Source: Oceanicaulis sp. HLUCCA04
GTDB lineage: Bacteria > Pseudomonadota > Alphaproteobacteria > Caulobacterales > Maricaulaceae
Assembly (NCBI GenBank): GCA_001314625.1
Contig: LJSH01000006.1
Span: forward strand, 140,746-204,745
Direction of reading: 5' to 3'
Length of the DNA stretch: 64,000 nt
Numbering within the stretch: the first letter of the stretch is position 1; each line of letters starts with the position of its first letter. This document shows, piece by piece, positions 10,862 through 21,333 of the stretch. Both the position numbers and the translations under genes were made by a program. The notes beneath the pieces were generated by a model. It searched no databases. It saw only the letters and a list, made by a program, of their open reading frames with translations, and was not told the DNA's origin.

Positions 10862-11542
10862 TCACGCTGCAGTGGCCTTCCCCGCCACGGCCTCGGCCAG
10901 CCCCATCGTCTCTTCATCCAGCACACCATCAAGGCGCGAAGGCCGGTAACGGCGCTGAAACTCTGTCAGCGTGACCGGCAGGGCGAGCGCGGGATTATAG
11001 CCGATAGCGGCCAGCAGGGCGGCAGCGCGCGCCTCGTCTGGCGCCATGGCAGCTGTCACTTCAGGCCAGGCGCCCACGCCTTCACGGGCCAGCCGCTCCC
11101 AGGGAAATTTCTCACCGGGATCAATCTTGCGGCCCGGCGCGATGTCGCTGTGGCCGACGACATTCTGTGCGGTAATCGCGTGCCGGGCGATAATCGCCCG
11201 CGAGAGCGCGATCACGGCTGCGATCTGCACATCGGGAAAGTCCGGCAAGCCGAAATCATGCCCGCCATTGACAATCTCGATGCCGATGGACGCCGAGTTC
11301 ACGTCCGTAATCGCGCGCCAATGGCTGAGCCCCGCATGCCAGGCGCGCTTTGCTTCATCGACCATGGCGATGATGGTGCCGTCTTCTTCGACCACATAGT
11401 GGGCGCTGACCTTCGAAGCCGGATCAGCGAGCCTTGCAATAGCGGCCTCACCCGTTTCCATCCCCGTATAGTGCAGCACCAGCATGGAGACCGGCAAGGA
11501 ACGGTCATCGAAACTGGGTGAGGGGCGTCGGATCAGCGTCAT
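10862..11542 (-). CDS. N-acetylmuramoyl-L-alanine amidase (Amidase_2/AmpD-AmiD family)
   Basis: 226 aa; LVLHYTGM, SAHYVVEEDGTI, NVVGHSDIAPGRKIDPG motifs; C-terminal PG-binding-like region. Confidence 0.9.
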   Translation of the reverse strand: MTLIRRPSPSFDDRSLPVSMLVLHYTGMETGEAAIARLADPASKVSAHYVVEEDGTIIAMVDEAKRAWHAGLSHWRAITDVNSASIGIEIVNGGHDFGLPDFPDVQIAAVIALSRAIIARHAITAQNVVGHSDIAPGRKIDPGEKFPWERLAREGVGAWPEVTAAMAPDEARAAALLAAIGYNPALALPVTLTEFQRRYRPSRLDGVLDEETMGLAEAVAGKATAA

Positions 11543-12450
11543 CTTGGCTTTTGTATCACGGTTTCCGGCGGCAATGTGGTGGAGCGGCGTGCTGCCACCA
11601 CCGCCACACCGGCAATGGCCAGAATACCGCCCGCGATCAGCTGCCAGCTTACCGGATCACCCAGCAGCACGACGCCGGAAATGACCCCGATCAGTGGTCC
11701 CATCAGCGTCATCGGCGCAATCAGCGACGCATCATAGCGCTTGAGCAGCCAGTAGAACGCGCCGTGGCCGAAAATATTGACCAGCAGCACGGTGAAGAAA
11801 ATGCTCGCCAGCAAGAGCCAGCCGCCCGCCAGCATGGCTTCGATCTGGCCGCGCTCGAATATCAGGCTGGCAATCAGCAAAGGCGGCCAGGAGAACAGGC
11901 CTATCCACGCCTGCAAGGGGATGGTGGTGAGCTCCACTCTTTTGACGAAGATCGAGCCTGCCGCCGCCGCCATGGCCGCACCGACACCCGCCAGCAGTCC
12001 GGCTGTGAAGCTGAATTCGGCCGGTTTGAGCACCACCATTGATGCGCCGGCGAACGCCATAACCATGCCTGATGCACGTACCCAGCCCACCTTTTCCTTG
12101 AGGAACATGATCGAAAGAATGGTGGTGAACGGCACCGAGAGCTGGACCACGATGGCGATGCCCGACGGGGTGGCATAATGCAGCCCGACAAAAAGAAGCG
12201 CGAACTGGATCGCGCCCATGCCAAGCCCTGCCCCGATTACCGGCCCCAGCTTTTTGGGCACGGGCAACAGCCAGGGTGCCAGCATCGCGTAAAGCAGCAC
12301 AAAGCGGATGAATGCAAAGAAGAGCGGCGGAACGCCCTCAAATCCGGGCAGGATATCGGGCGTGCCCGAAACCGACCATTTCGCGACCACGAAATTGATG
12401 CCCCAGACGAGGCAAACTGCGAACAGAAGGGCAAAGTGGCGCGGGCTCAT
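11539..12450 (-). CDS. EamA/DMT family transporter
   Basis: 303 aa; about 10 hydrophobic helices; WGINFVVAKW start. Confidence 0.88.
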   Translation of the reverse strand: MSPRHFALLFAVCLVWGINFVVAKWSVSGTPDILPGFEGVPPLFFAFIRFVLLYAMLAPWLLPVPKKLGPVIGAGLGMGAIQFALLFVGLHYATPSGIAIVVQLSVPFTTILSIMFLKEKVGWVRASGMVMAFAGASMVVLKPAEFSFTAGLLAGVGAAMAAAAGSIFVKRVELTTIPLQAWIGLFSWPPLLIASLIFERGQIEAMLAGGWLLLASIFFTVLLVNIFGHGAFYWLLKRYDASLIAPMTLMGPLIGVISGVVLLGDPVSWQLIAGGILAIAGVAVVAARRSTTLPPETVIQKPR

Positions 12451-12532
12451 AAGCGCGCTCTAGCGGCGGCCGCGACGTGTATCAAGTCACGAAACGGCGC
12501 GCGATGTTACGGCGCAGCGCCGGCCAGGCATT

Positions 12533-12802
12533 CTAGCTGGTGCCGTCCACCGTCCAGCCATGAGGGCCGCGCCGGGCCACGAGCACGGACGGGTCAGCGG
12601 GTTTGCGGCCCCGCACCTTGCGGTAGATCCAGTATGCACCGGCGCCCAGAACCGCCAGACCGGCAACCACAAAAGCGGCGGCGGTCAAAACGGCGGCGAG
12701 CAGCACCACGAGACCGATGAAAGCCGCGGCGATGATGGCTGCCAGCACGGCGCGCAGAACCTGAACGGCTGCGTCCGGATTGAAGGCTTGCTGCTGCGTC
12801 AT
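12533..12802 (-). CDS. Small membrane protein, unknown function
   Basis: Likely start MTQQQAFNPDAAVQVLRAVLAAII; two hydrophobic segments. Confidence 0.6.
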   Translation of the reverse strand: MTQQQAFNPDAAVQVLRAVLAAIIAAAFIGLVVLLAAVLTAAAFVVAGLAVLGAGAYWIYRKVRGRKPADPSVLVARRGPHGWTVDGTS

Positions 12803-12966
12803 CGAAAACTCCTGTGTGCGAGGCTGAACCCGAGCCAGCCCGAGCCTCATAGAGTTGGGCGTTTAATCGCCTGCGTCAATGCCAGGCACAGGCGTCTGAC
12901 ACAGAATTAATGCAGACTGCCCGATCGTAGCTGCATCGTGCGCGGCCGGGAAACAGGAAGCAGGCG

Positions 12967-13668
12967 TCAGGCCGACGCGAGCACCGGCTTCAGTCCGCGC
13001 TCGGCCAGGATGGTCTGATAAGCCGCATTGATCACGGCCATCTTTTCATCGGCCAGACGCTGCAATTCAACCGGCGCACCGCGTGCGATCAGCCGGTCTG
13101 GATGATTCTGCGACGCGATTCGCCGGTAGGCGCGTTTGAGGTCGGCATCGGCAATCGTGCGGTCAACGCCAAGAACCAGATAGGGGTCCTGGCCCTCCAG
13201 CGCGCCATGACCAGCCCGGATCCGGTCAAACTCGTTGTCGGAAAATCCGAAAATTCCCGAGACCGAACCCAGATACTCCATCTCTTCTACCGTCAGGCGG
13301 CCATCGGCCTTGGCTATGTGAAAGAGCCCGTCGAGCACATCTTCGAGAATCGCCGGGTGCGCGCGGAAGCGCCGCGCCAGGCGCCGGGCATAGCCCTCAA
13401 ACCCCAGCGTGGTCTGCTTGGCAAGGTTGAACGCGCGCATCAGCGAAGCGTCAAAGCCCTCCGGCGCGCGCAGGACCTGACGGAACGCGGCCACCTCATC
13501 ATGGGTAACGGTGCCATCGGCCTTGGCCAGCTTGGCACCCAGCCCGATCAGGGCCATCGCAAACTCGGCATCGTCCACCTTGTGCCCCGGCGGACAATCG
13601 CCTTCCGGGCATGCAAACGGGTCGGACGGGCCGGTGATCAGCTCTACGAGTTTGCGCCAGACACTCAT
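12967..13668 (-). CDS. TerB-like / DnaJ-domain protein (DjlA-like)
   Basis: 233 aa; TerB-like region (AKADGTVTHDEV, IAKADGRLTVEEMEYL) plus C-terminal J-domain with HPD (YRRIASQNHPDRL). Confidence 0.85.
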   Translation of the reverse strand: MSVWRKLVELITGPSDPFACPEGDCPPGHKVDDAEFAMALIGLGAKLAKADGTVTHDEVAAFRQVLRAPEGFDASLMRAFNLAKQTTLGFEGYARRLARRFRAHPAILEDVLDGLFHIAKADGRLTVEEMEYLGSVSGIFGFSDNEFDRIRAGHGALEGQDPYLVLGVDRTIADADLKRAYRRIASQNHPDRLIARGAPVELQRLADEKMAVINAAYQTILAERGLKPVLASA

Positions 13669-13711
13669 GCGCGCTTATCTGCACCGCAAAACTCGCGAAC
13701 GGAAGAGGCAA

Positions 13712-16700
13712 ATGGGCGCAGACAGCATGACAGCCTGGGAAGTCTGGATTGATCGCGGCGGCACGTTTACCGACGTGCTAGGCCTGTCGCCCGACGGTTC
13801 TCTTCATGCCATGAAGCTATTATCGGAAAGCGCCGCCTACACCGATGCCGCCAGCGAAGGCGTGCGCCGCATCACCCAGCTCGCAGGCAAAGGCACAGCG
13901 CAGCGCGCGCGCATACGCAGCGTCAAGATGGGGACAACGGTCGCCACCAATGCCCTGCTGGAGGAGAATGGCGCACCCACGCTTTTGATTGTCAATGCCG
14001 GGTTTGAAGACAGCCTGCTGATCCAGGACCAGACGCGCCCTGACATTTTCGCGCTGCGCATCGACCGGCCCCGCCCCCTGCCCGCCCGCATTGCCGGCAT
14101 TGCCGGACGGCTGGATGTGGAGGGACGCGAGATTGCGCCGCTTGACCGTGGCGAACTGCGCGGTCTCCTCACCGCAGCGCATGCCGACCGGATCCAATCG
14201 GTTGCCGTCGCCCTAATTAATTCGTATGTGAATGATATTCACGAACAGGAAATTGCCGCACTTGCCCGCGAGGCGGGCTTTACCCGTATCAGCCTGTCAA
14301 GCGAGGTCAGCCCGCTGATCCGGCTGGTGCCACGCGCCTCTACCACCGTCATTGACGCCTATCTGGAACCCGTCCTGCAGGACTATGCCGCGCGGGTCAG
14401 TGCCGGGCTGGAGGGCACACCGCTTTATTTCATGCAGTCCTCGGGCGGGCTTGCCCGATCCGGCCATTTTCGCGCGCGTGACGCGGTTCTCTCCGGCCCC
14501 GCCGGCGGGGTTGTCGGCATGGCCGAGAGCGCAAAAGCCGAAGGGCTGGACAAGGTTATCGGCTTTGACATGGGCGGCACGTCCACCGATGTGTCCCGCT
14601 TTGACGGCGAAGCCTATGAGCGGCGCGAGCAGGTGCATATTGGCGGGCGTCTGCTGCGCGCGCCCATGCTGGGCATCCATACGGTGGCAGCAGGCGGCGG
14701 CTCCATCCTGCATTTTGACGGGGAACGCGCCCGCTGCGGGCCAATGAGCGCCGGCGCCCGCCCCGGCCCGGCGGCCTATGGCCTGGGCGGACCGGCAACC
14801 ATTACGGACGCAAACCTTGTTCTCGGCCGGGTGCATCCTGACTGGTTTCCGCATGTCTTCGGACCGGATGGCGATGCCCATCTGAGCCGTAATGCCGCCC
14901 GTAAGGCGATTGAACCGCTCGCCGCCGCCATGGGCGCTGACAGCGTCGAGGCGGCGGCGGAAGGCTTTCTTGTCATCGCCGCCGAGGCCATGGCCGGAGC
15001 CATCCGCCAGATCACCACGGCGCAAGGCATTGATCCGCGCGGCTATGCTCTCAATGCGTTTGGCGGGGCGGGCGGGCAGCACGCCTGTCAGGTGGCCGCA
15101 GCGCTGGGCATGACGCGCGCCATCATCCACCCCAAGGCGGGGCTGCTATCGGCGCTCGGCATCGGCATGGCCGCCTTGCTGGAAACCCGTCAGGCATCAC
15201 TGGAGGCACCCCTGGACGCCGCCGGGCTGGAGCTGGCGAGGCAGAAGCTGGCCGCGCTGGAAGCTGCGGCGCGAAAAGCGCTCCGATCGCAGGGCGCGGA
15301 GACAATCGAAACCGAACACGTGCTGCACATACGCGTCGCCGGATCGGACACGGCGCTGGCGGTGCCCGCCGGTGACATCAAGGCGGTGCAGGCCGCACAT
15401 GCCGACGCGCACACACGCCTTTTCGGCTTTTGCGCCGATTCGGCAAACCTCATCATCGAGGCGGTTTCGGTAAAGGCGTCCGCGCCGTCTGCTGCGGCAC
15501 TGCCTGTAACGCCCCACACCCGGGGACGCGATGGCGAGCCTGAGGGACAGACGCGTATTTTCTCCGGTGGACGCTGGCATGACGCGCCCGTCTGGTCACT
15601 GGCAAAGCTGGGCGCAGAACAGACCATTGCCGGCCCCGCACTGATCATGGAACCGGGACAGACCATCACGCTGGATGCGGGCTGGACAGCACGGCCGGGC
15701 CGCACGGGCGCCCTGTTGCTGGAACACAATGATGGCGCGGCCCGCAGCGCGGGATCAACCGCGCTTGATCCGGTCACGCTGGAGCTGTTCAACCGGCGCT
15801 TCATGGGTATCGCCGAAGAAATGGGTGTCGTGCTGGAACGCACCGCCCATTCGGTCAACATGAAGGAAAGAATGGACTTTTCCTGCGCCGTCTTTGACGC
15901 TGATGGCGGGCTGGTGGCGAACGCGCCGCACATGCCGGTTCACCTTGGCTCAATGTCGGCCAGCGTGCGCGCCGCATTGGCGGCTCATCCCGGTCTTGGG
16001 GCAGGCGAAGCTGTCGCGCTCAATGCGCCTTATAATGGCGGCACGCACCTGCCTGATATTACCGTGATCCAGCCGGTCTGCAGCGATGACGGGGAGAGGC
16101 TTTTCTTTGTCGCCTCGCGCGGACACCATGCCGATATAGGCGGTATCGCGCCCGGCTCCATGCCGCCCTTCTCGACATCCATCGAGGAAGAGGGCGTTGT
16201 CTTCGACAGCATCAAGATTCTTTCGGATACAAAATTTACCGATGAGGCGGTGCGGCGCGTTCTGGCATCAGGGCCCTACCCGGCGCGCAGTCCGGATCGC
16301 AATATTGCCGACCTCAAGGCCCAGCTCGCCGCGTGCGCGCGCGGCAGCCAGGAGCTGCACCGGCTAATCCGGGAACAGGGGCTCGACGTGGTGCGCGCCT
16401 ATATGGGCCACGTACAGGACAATGCCGAGCGCGCGGCCCGGCGCGTGATCGGCTCCCTGAAAAGCGGCTCTGCCATCATGGAACTGGAAGGCGGGGAGCG
16501 CATCTGCGTTGCCATCACCACAAGGCCCGATGAGGGCACGGCGACGGTAGACTTCACCGGCACAAGCGCCCAGCTCTCCAGCAATTTCAACGCACCCAGC
16601 GCGGTGGCCAGAGCGGCCATACTCTACGTGCTGCGATGCCTGGTCGAAGATCAGATCCCGCTGAACGAAGGCTGCCTCAAACCCGTCGAGATCATCATCC

Positions 16701-17302
16701 CCGAAGGCTCGCTGATTTCGCCTGAGCCGCCCGGCGCGGTGGTAGCCGGTAATGTGGAGACCAGTCAGCTCATCGTGGACGCGCTCTTCGCCGCTACGGG
16801 CCGCATGGCGGCCGCGCAGGGCACGATGAACAATTTTACCTTCGGAAACGAAACATATCAGTATTACGAGACGGTCTGCGGCGGCTCCGGCGCAGGCCTG
16901 CTCGCCGATGGCAGCGGGTTTGACGGGGCGGACGCGGTCCACACCCATATGACCAATTCGCGAATGACGGATCCGGAAGTTCTTGAACTGCGCTATCCCG
17001 TCCGCGTGCTCTGCCACCGGGTCCGCGAAGGCTCTGGCGGGACGGGCCAATGGCGCGGCGGACATGGCTCGGTGCGCCGGATCGAGTTTCTGGAGGCCAT
17101 GGAGGCGAGCCTGCTCTCGGGACGCAGGCGCGTTGCTCCGCCGGGCCTTAAAGGCGGCGGCGACGGCCAGCCCGGCAAGGCCCGTATTATCCGCGCAGAC
17201 GGAGCAGTAGAGGAGCAGCCCGCCCTGTTCTCGGTGAGGCTGTCACCCGGCGATGCGATCGAGATCGAAACGCCGGGCGGGGGCGGGTTTGGCGCGGACT
17301 AA
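13712..17302 (+). CDS. 5-oxoprolinase / hydantoinase (fused HyuA-HyuB type)
   Basis: Start ATG 13712 preceded by GGAAGAGG; VWIDRGGTFTDVLG, GFDMGGTSTDVSRF; C-terminal hydantoinase B region RTAHSVNMKERMDFSCAVFD and GGGGFG end. Confidence 0.92.
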   Translation: MGADSMTAWEVWIDRGGTFTDVLGLSPDGSLHAMKLLSESAAYTDAASEGVRRITQLAGKGTAQRARIRSVKMGTTVATNALLEENGAPTLLIVNAGFEDSLLIQDQTRPDIFALRIDRPRPLPARIAGIAGRLDVEGREIAPLDRGELRGLLTAAHADRIQSVAVALINSYVNDIHEQEIAALAREAGFTRISLSSEVSPLIRLVPRASTTVIDAYLEPVLQDYAARVSAGLEGTPLYFMQSSGGLARSGHFRARDAVLSGPAGGVVGMAESAKAEGLDKVIGFDMGGTSTDVSRFDGEAYERREQVHIGGRLLRAPMLGIHTVAAGGGSILHFDGERARCGPMSAGARPGPAAYGLGGPATITDANLVLGRVHPDWFPHVFGPDGDAHLSRNAARKAIEPLAAAMGADSVEAAAEGFLVIAAEAMAGAIRQITTAQGIDPRGYALNAFGGAGGQHACQVAAALGMTRAIIHPKAGLLSALGIGMAALLETRQASLEAPLDAAGLELARQKLAALEAAARKALRSQGAETIETEHVLHIRVAGSDTALAVPAGDIKAVQAAHADAHTRLFGFCADSANLIIEAVSVKASAPSAAALPVTPHTRGRDGEPEGQTRIFSGGRWHDAPVWSLAKLGAEQTIAGPALIMEPGQTITLDAGWTARPGRTGALLLEHNDGAARSAGSTALDPVTLELFNRRFMGIAEEMGVVLERTAHSVNMKERMDFSCAVFDADGGLVANAPHMPVHLGSMSASVRAALAAHPGLGAGEAVALNAPYNGGTHLPDITVIQPVCSDDGERLFFVASRGHHADIGGIAPGSMPPFSTSIEEEGVVFDSIKILSDTKFTDEAVRRVLASGPYPARSPDRNIADLKAQLAACARGSQELHRLIREQGLDVVRAYMGHVQDNAERAARRVIGSLKSGSAIMELEGGERICVAITTRPDEGTATVDFTGTSAQLSSNFNAPSAVARAAILYVLRCLVEDQIPLNEGCLKPVEIIIPEGSLISPEPPGAVVAGNVETSQLIVDALFAATGRMAAAQGTMNNFTFGNETYQYYETVCGGSGAGLLADGSGFDGADAVHTHMTNSRMTDPEVLELRYPVRVLCHRVREGSGGTGQWRGGHGSVRRIEFLEAMEASLLSGRRRVAPPGLKGGGDGQPGKARIIRADGAVEEQPALFSVRLSPGDAIEIETPGGGGFGAD

Positions 17303-18963
17303 CGCTCGAACTTCTGGAATTTCACCCGCGTAGGCACCAGAGCATCCGTGCCAAGGCGGCGCTTTTTATCTTCCAGATAGTCGGAGAACGCGCCTTCGAA
17401 CCATTCCACATGGCTGTCGCCTTCAAAGGCGAGGATGTGGGTGGCGATCCGGTCGAGGAAGAAGCGGTCGTGCGAGATGACCACGGCGCAGCCCGGAAAA
17501 TCTTCCAGCGCCGCTTCAAGTGCGGCAAGCGTTTCCACGTCGAGATCGTTGGTCGGTTCATCGAGCAGCAAGAGGTTGCCGCCTTCTTTCAGCATTTTGG
17601 CGAGGTGAACGCGGTTGCGTTCACCGCCGGAGAGGATGCCGACTTTCTTTTGCTGGTCACCGCCCTTGAAGTTGAACGCGCCGACATAGGCGCGGCTGGG
17701 CACTTCGTGTTCGCCCAGCGTGATCATGTCGTGGCCGCCTGAAATCTCTTCCCAGACATTCTTCTTCGCATCCAGAGCGTCGCGTGACTGGTTCACATAG
17801 CCGAGCTGGACGGTCTCGCCGAGCTTGACCGTACCGGAATCGGGCTGTTCCTCACCGACAATCATCTTGAACAGGGTGGTTTTACCTGCGCCGTTCGGGC
17901 CGATCACGCCGACCACGCCGCCCGGCGGCAGTTTGAAAGTGAGATCCTTGATCAGCAGCTGATCACCAAAGCCTTTGGAGACATTGTCAAATTCCACCAC
18001 ATTGCCACCCAGGCGCGGACCCGGCGGTATGCGGATGGTGGCCGTAGAGATCTTCTCGCGGTCAGCCGCGTCGCGCATTTCCTCGTAGGATTTGATACGC
18101 GCCTTGGATTTGGCCTGGCGGGCTTTCGGACTGGAGCGGATCCATTCCAGTTCGCGGGTCAATGCGCGCTGCTTGGCGCTTTCCTCGCGCGATTCCTGGC
18201 TCAGTCGCTTGGCTTTTTGCTCAAGCCAGGCCGAATACCCGCCCTGATAGGGAATGCCCTGCCCGCGGTCGAGCTCCAGCGTCCAGGTGGTGATGGAATC
18301 CAGGAAATAACGGTCGTGGGTGACGATCAGCACGGCGCCATCATAGTTTTCAAGGTGATGCTGGAGCCACGCAACGCTTTCAGCGTCCAGATGGTTGGTC
18401 GGCTCATCGAGCAGAAGCATGTGTGGTTTGGACAGGAGAAGCTGGCAGATGGCGACGCGGCGGCGCTCGCCACCAGAAAGGTTCACAACCGAAGCATCTC
18501 CCGGCGGACAGCGCAGGGCTTCCATCGCCATCTCGATCTTGGAATCGATATCCCAGGCATCGCGCGCATCGACGTCTTCCTGCAGCGCGGTCATCTTTTC
18601 CATCAGCTCGTCGGAATAGTCCTCGGCGAGCTCCATGGCGATGGCGTTGTAGGCGTCGTAGATCTTCTTGTCTTCCGACCCCTCGATCACGTTTTCCCAG
18701 ACGGTCTTGGACTCGTCCAGTTTCGGTTCCTGCGGCAGATAGCCGACGCGCACGCCCTTTTCGGCCCAGGCCTCGCCGGTGAAATCACTGTCATAGCCGG
18801 CCATGATCTTCAAAAGCGTGGATTTACCCGCGCCATTGACACCGACAACGCCAATCTTGGCATCAGGCAGGAAGTGCAACGAAATGCCCGAGAACACCTG
18901 CTTGCCGCCCGGATAGGTCTTGGCCAGCTTGTCCATGTGGTAAACATATTGATAGGACGACAT
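17299..18963 (-). CDS. ettA: Energy-dependent translational throttle protein EttA (ABC-F)
   Basis: 554 aa, two ABC domains, GVNGAGKSTLLKIMAG, LSGGERRRVAICQLLL, KARQAKSKARIKSYEEM linker; start MSSYQYVYHMDKLAKTYPGGK. Confidence 0.95.
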   Translation of the reverse strand: MSSYQYVYHMDKLAKTYPGGKQVFSGISLHFLPDAKIGVVGVNGAGKSTLLKIMAGYDSDFTGEAWAEKGVRVGYLPQEPKLDESKTVWENVIEGSEDKKIYDAYNAIAMELAEDYSDELMEKMTALQEDVDARDAWDIDSKIEMAMEALRCPPGDASVVNLSGGERRRVAICQLLLSKPHMLLLDEPTNHLDAESVAWLQHHLENYDGAVLIVTHDRYFLDSITTWTLELDRGQGIPYQGGYSAWLEQKAKRLSQESREESAKQRALTRELEWIRSSPKARQAKSKARIKSYEEMRDAADREKISTATIRIPPGPRLGGNVVEFDNVSKGFGDQLLIKDLTFKLPPGGVVGVIGPNGAGKTTLFKMIVGEEQPDSGTVKLGETVQLGYVNQSRDALDAKKNVWEEISGGHDMITLGEHEVPSRAYVGAFNFKGGDQQKKVGILSGGERNRVHLAKMLKEGGNLLLLDEPTNDLDVETLAALEAALEDFPGCAVVISHDRFFLDRIATHILAFEGDSHVEWFEGAFSDYLEDKKRRLGTDALVPTRVKFQKFER

Positions 18964-19260
18964 GCGCCGGGCTCCTTGAGGGCAAAGCGGGGGAGATAAT
19001 CAGGCCGCGCTATAGCGCAAGGATGCGCGCACTGGCAATGGAAGGAGTGAGCGCCCTATTTCGTCGTTCCCGCGCACGGCCTGAACCCAGAGCGGCTTGG
19101 CACCGCTGCGGCCCTTGATCTCCGGAGCGAGGCTGGTGGGGCTCGCTCACGCTCGGCACCTCCCCAGCAGGCGGGGGAGGACATCTCCCTCTCAGGCACA
19201 GGCCCCCCGGCCTGCTACGCGGCCGGAGGAAGACAGGGGGGCGCGCCTGGTGCGCCAGCC

Positions 19261-20226
19261 CTACCGCCCGTCGGCCACGTGCACATCCGGGCCCAGCGGC
19301 ACGATGCCGGACGGATTGATCATGTCATGGCTCTCATAATAATGGCGCTTGGCGTGATCGAGATTGAAGATATCCGCAATACCCGGAATTGCGTGGAGCC
19401 GGCGCGCATAGGCGGCCAGATGCGGGAAATCGATCAGGCGTTTGAGATTGCATTTGAAATGGCCGTGATAGACCGGATCAAAGCGCACCAGCGTGGTGTA
19501 GAGCCGCCAATCGGCCTCGGTCAGCTGCGCGCCGGTCAGGTATTCGCGCCCGTCTGACAGAAGACTTTCAAGCCAGTCCAGACTGTCGAAGAGTGCGGTG
19601 ACGGCCTCTTCATAGGCGCTGGCCGATGTCGCGAACCCGGATTTATAGACCCCGTTATTGACCGTGTGATAGATGCGGTCGTTAAGGGCATCGATCTCGC
19701 CACGCAGGTGTTCAGGGTAGTAATCGCCCGGCGTTGCGCCCACGCCATCGAACGCGGAATTGAACATGCGGATAATGTCGGCGCTCTCATTGGAGACGAT
19801 GGTGCGGGTGTGCTTGTCCCACAGAACGGGCACGGTCACACGGCCGGTATAGTCGCTCTTGGCGGCGGTATAGACCTGATACATGTAGTCCGCGCCGTGC
19901 AGCGGATCGGGTATCACACCGGGACCATCATTAAACGTCCAGCCCTTCTCCTTCATGCGCCAGTGAACGACCGAGAGGGAGATCATGTCCTCCAGCCCTT
20001 TGAGATGGCGGAAGATCAGCGTGCGGTGCGCCCACGGGCAGGCCAGCGACACATAGAGGTGATAGCGCCCGGCCTCGCCCTTGAAGCCGGCGTCACCGGT
20101 CGGTCCGGCAGAGCCGTCAGATGTGACCCAGTTGCGGAACACGCTGTCCTGGCGCTCGAATTTTCCGCCAGAGCTTTTCGTATCATACCATTCGTCGTTC
20201 CAGACGCCGTCGACGAGCCGTCCCAT
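19261..20226 (-). CDS. Glutathionyl-hydroquinone reductase (GST family, YqjG/ECM4-like)
   Basis: 321 aa; YVSLACPWAHRTLIFRHLKGL (CPWAH active site). Confidence 0.9.
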   Translation of the reverse strand: MGRLVDGVWNDEWYDTKSSGGKFERQDSVFRNWVTSDGSAGPTGDAGFKGEAGRYHLYVSLACPWAHRTLIFRHLKGLEDMISLSVVHWRMKEKGWTFNDGPGVIPDPLHGADYMYQVYTAAKSDYTGRVTVPVLWDKHTRTIVSNESADIIRMFNSAFDGVGATPGDYYPEHLRGEIDALNDRIYHTVNNGVYKSGFATSASAYEEAVTALFDSLDWLESLLSDGREYLTGAQLTEADWRLYTTLVRFDPVYHGHFKCNLKRLIDFPHLAAYARRLHAIPGIADIFNLDHAKRHYYESHDMINPSGIVPLGPDVHVADGR

Positions 20227-20274
20227 GGGGCGGTCTCCTTCATTCTGCTTCTATTGTTTGCGGCTCAGCGCAGT

Positions 20275-21111
20275 TCAGAACCGGCCCATCTGATAATCCA
20301 GCATGGCCTGGCGCACCTCGCCCTCGGTATTCATCACGAACGGCCCGCCCCAGGCGATCGGCTCTCCAATCGGGTTCGCCGCCGCCAGGATGGCCCGCGC
20401 GCCCTGGTCGCCCGCCTCGATGCGCACCGTGTCACCGGGGCCGAACACGCCCAGATGGGCTTCCGCCAGCGCGATGCCCGATACATTCACCGATCCTGTG
20501 TGGATCGCCACGATGGTGGTCTTCTCTGCCGGAATGGCCTCCTCGAACACAGCGCCCGGTTCCATAACCAGTTCAGCGTAGAAAGGCTGCGTCGTGACAT
20601 TCCTCACCGGGCCTTCAACACCCGTCGATGTACGCCCCGCGACGATGCGCGCGGTCACGCCTTCGCGTTTGTCCTCGGCCACTTGTGCAGCGCTGTACTC
20701 CTGATACCCCGCCGGCTTCATCTTTTCGGCGGCTGGCAGGTTGATCCAGAGCTGGAAACCGCTCATCAGCCCGTCTTCCTGCTGGGGCATTTCCGAATGA
20801 ATGATGCCGCCTGCGGCCGTCATCCATTGTACGCCGCCAGGCTCGATCACGCCTTCATGGCCTTTATTGTCGCGGTGCTGCATCCGCCCGGCGACCATGT
20901 AGGTTACCGTTTCAAAGCCCCGGTGGGGGTGTTCGGGAAAGCCCGCGATATAGTCGTCCGGGTTATCGGAGTGGAATTTGTCCAGCATCAGGAACGGGTC
21001 GAGCACGCGCAATTCGGGCGTACCCAGAAGGCGCGTCATCTTCACGCCCGCCCCGTCAGAGGCGGCCATGCCACGCGTCACTTTCACCAGCGGTCGATAG
21101 AAACCAGCCAT
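20275..21111 (-). CDS. Pirin family protein
   Basis: Likely start MAGFYRPLVKVTRGM at 21111; FPEHPHRGFETVTYMVAGRMQHRDNKGHEGVI pirin motif. Confidence 0.9.
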   Translation of the reverse strand: MAGFYRPLVKVTRGMAASDGAGVKMTRLLGTPELRVLDPFLMLDKFHSDNPDDYIAGFPEHPHRGFETVTYMVAGRMQHRDNKGHEGVIEPGGVQWMTAAGGIIHSEMPQQEDGLMSGFQLWINLPAAEKMKPAGYQEYSAAQVAEDKREGVTARIVAGRTSTGVEGPVRNVTTQPFYAELVMEPGAVFEEAIPAEKTTIVAIHTGSVNVSGIALAEAHLGVFGPGDTVRIEAGDQGARAILAAANPIGEPIAWGGPFVMNTEGEVRQAMLDYQMGRF

Positions 21112-21333
21112 GTCCAGGATCTCCTGTAATCGATTGTCGGGTCCACATATGGAGCCTGGAAGCACCCGCGTCGAGGCGGCGTGCCTGCAGATATATCTTT
21201 CCGCGCGGGAAGAAATTGACATCCCGCACCGGAGCAGGCCCGATGGACGCCAGATGATTTGCGCGCTAAGGCACGCCCCAGACGGGCGGACGCTCACGAA
21301 CGAAGCAGGCCGCCGCGGGCTATTGAGGATTTG

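Noticed and set aside
9937-10932. 331-aa minus-strand ORF
   Set aside because: Runs straight through rnpB and the mraZ promoter; translation of RNA gene and intergenic DNA.
14214-14252. AT-rich palindrome GTGAATGATATTCAC
   Set aside because: Imperfect and located inside the oxoprolinase coding sequence; most likely chance.
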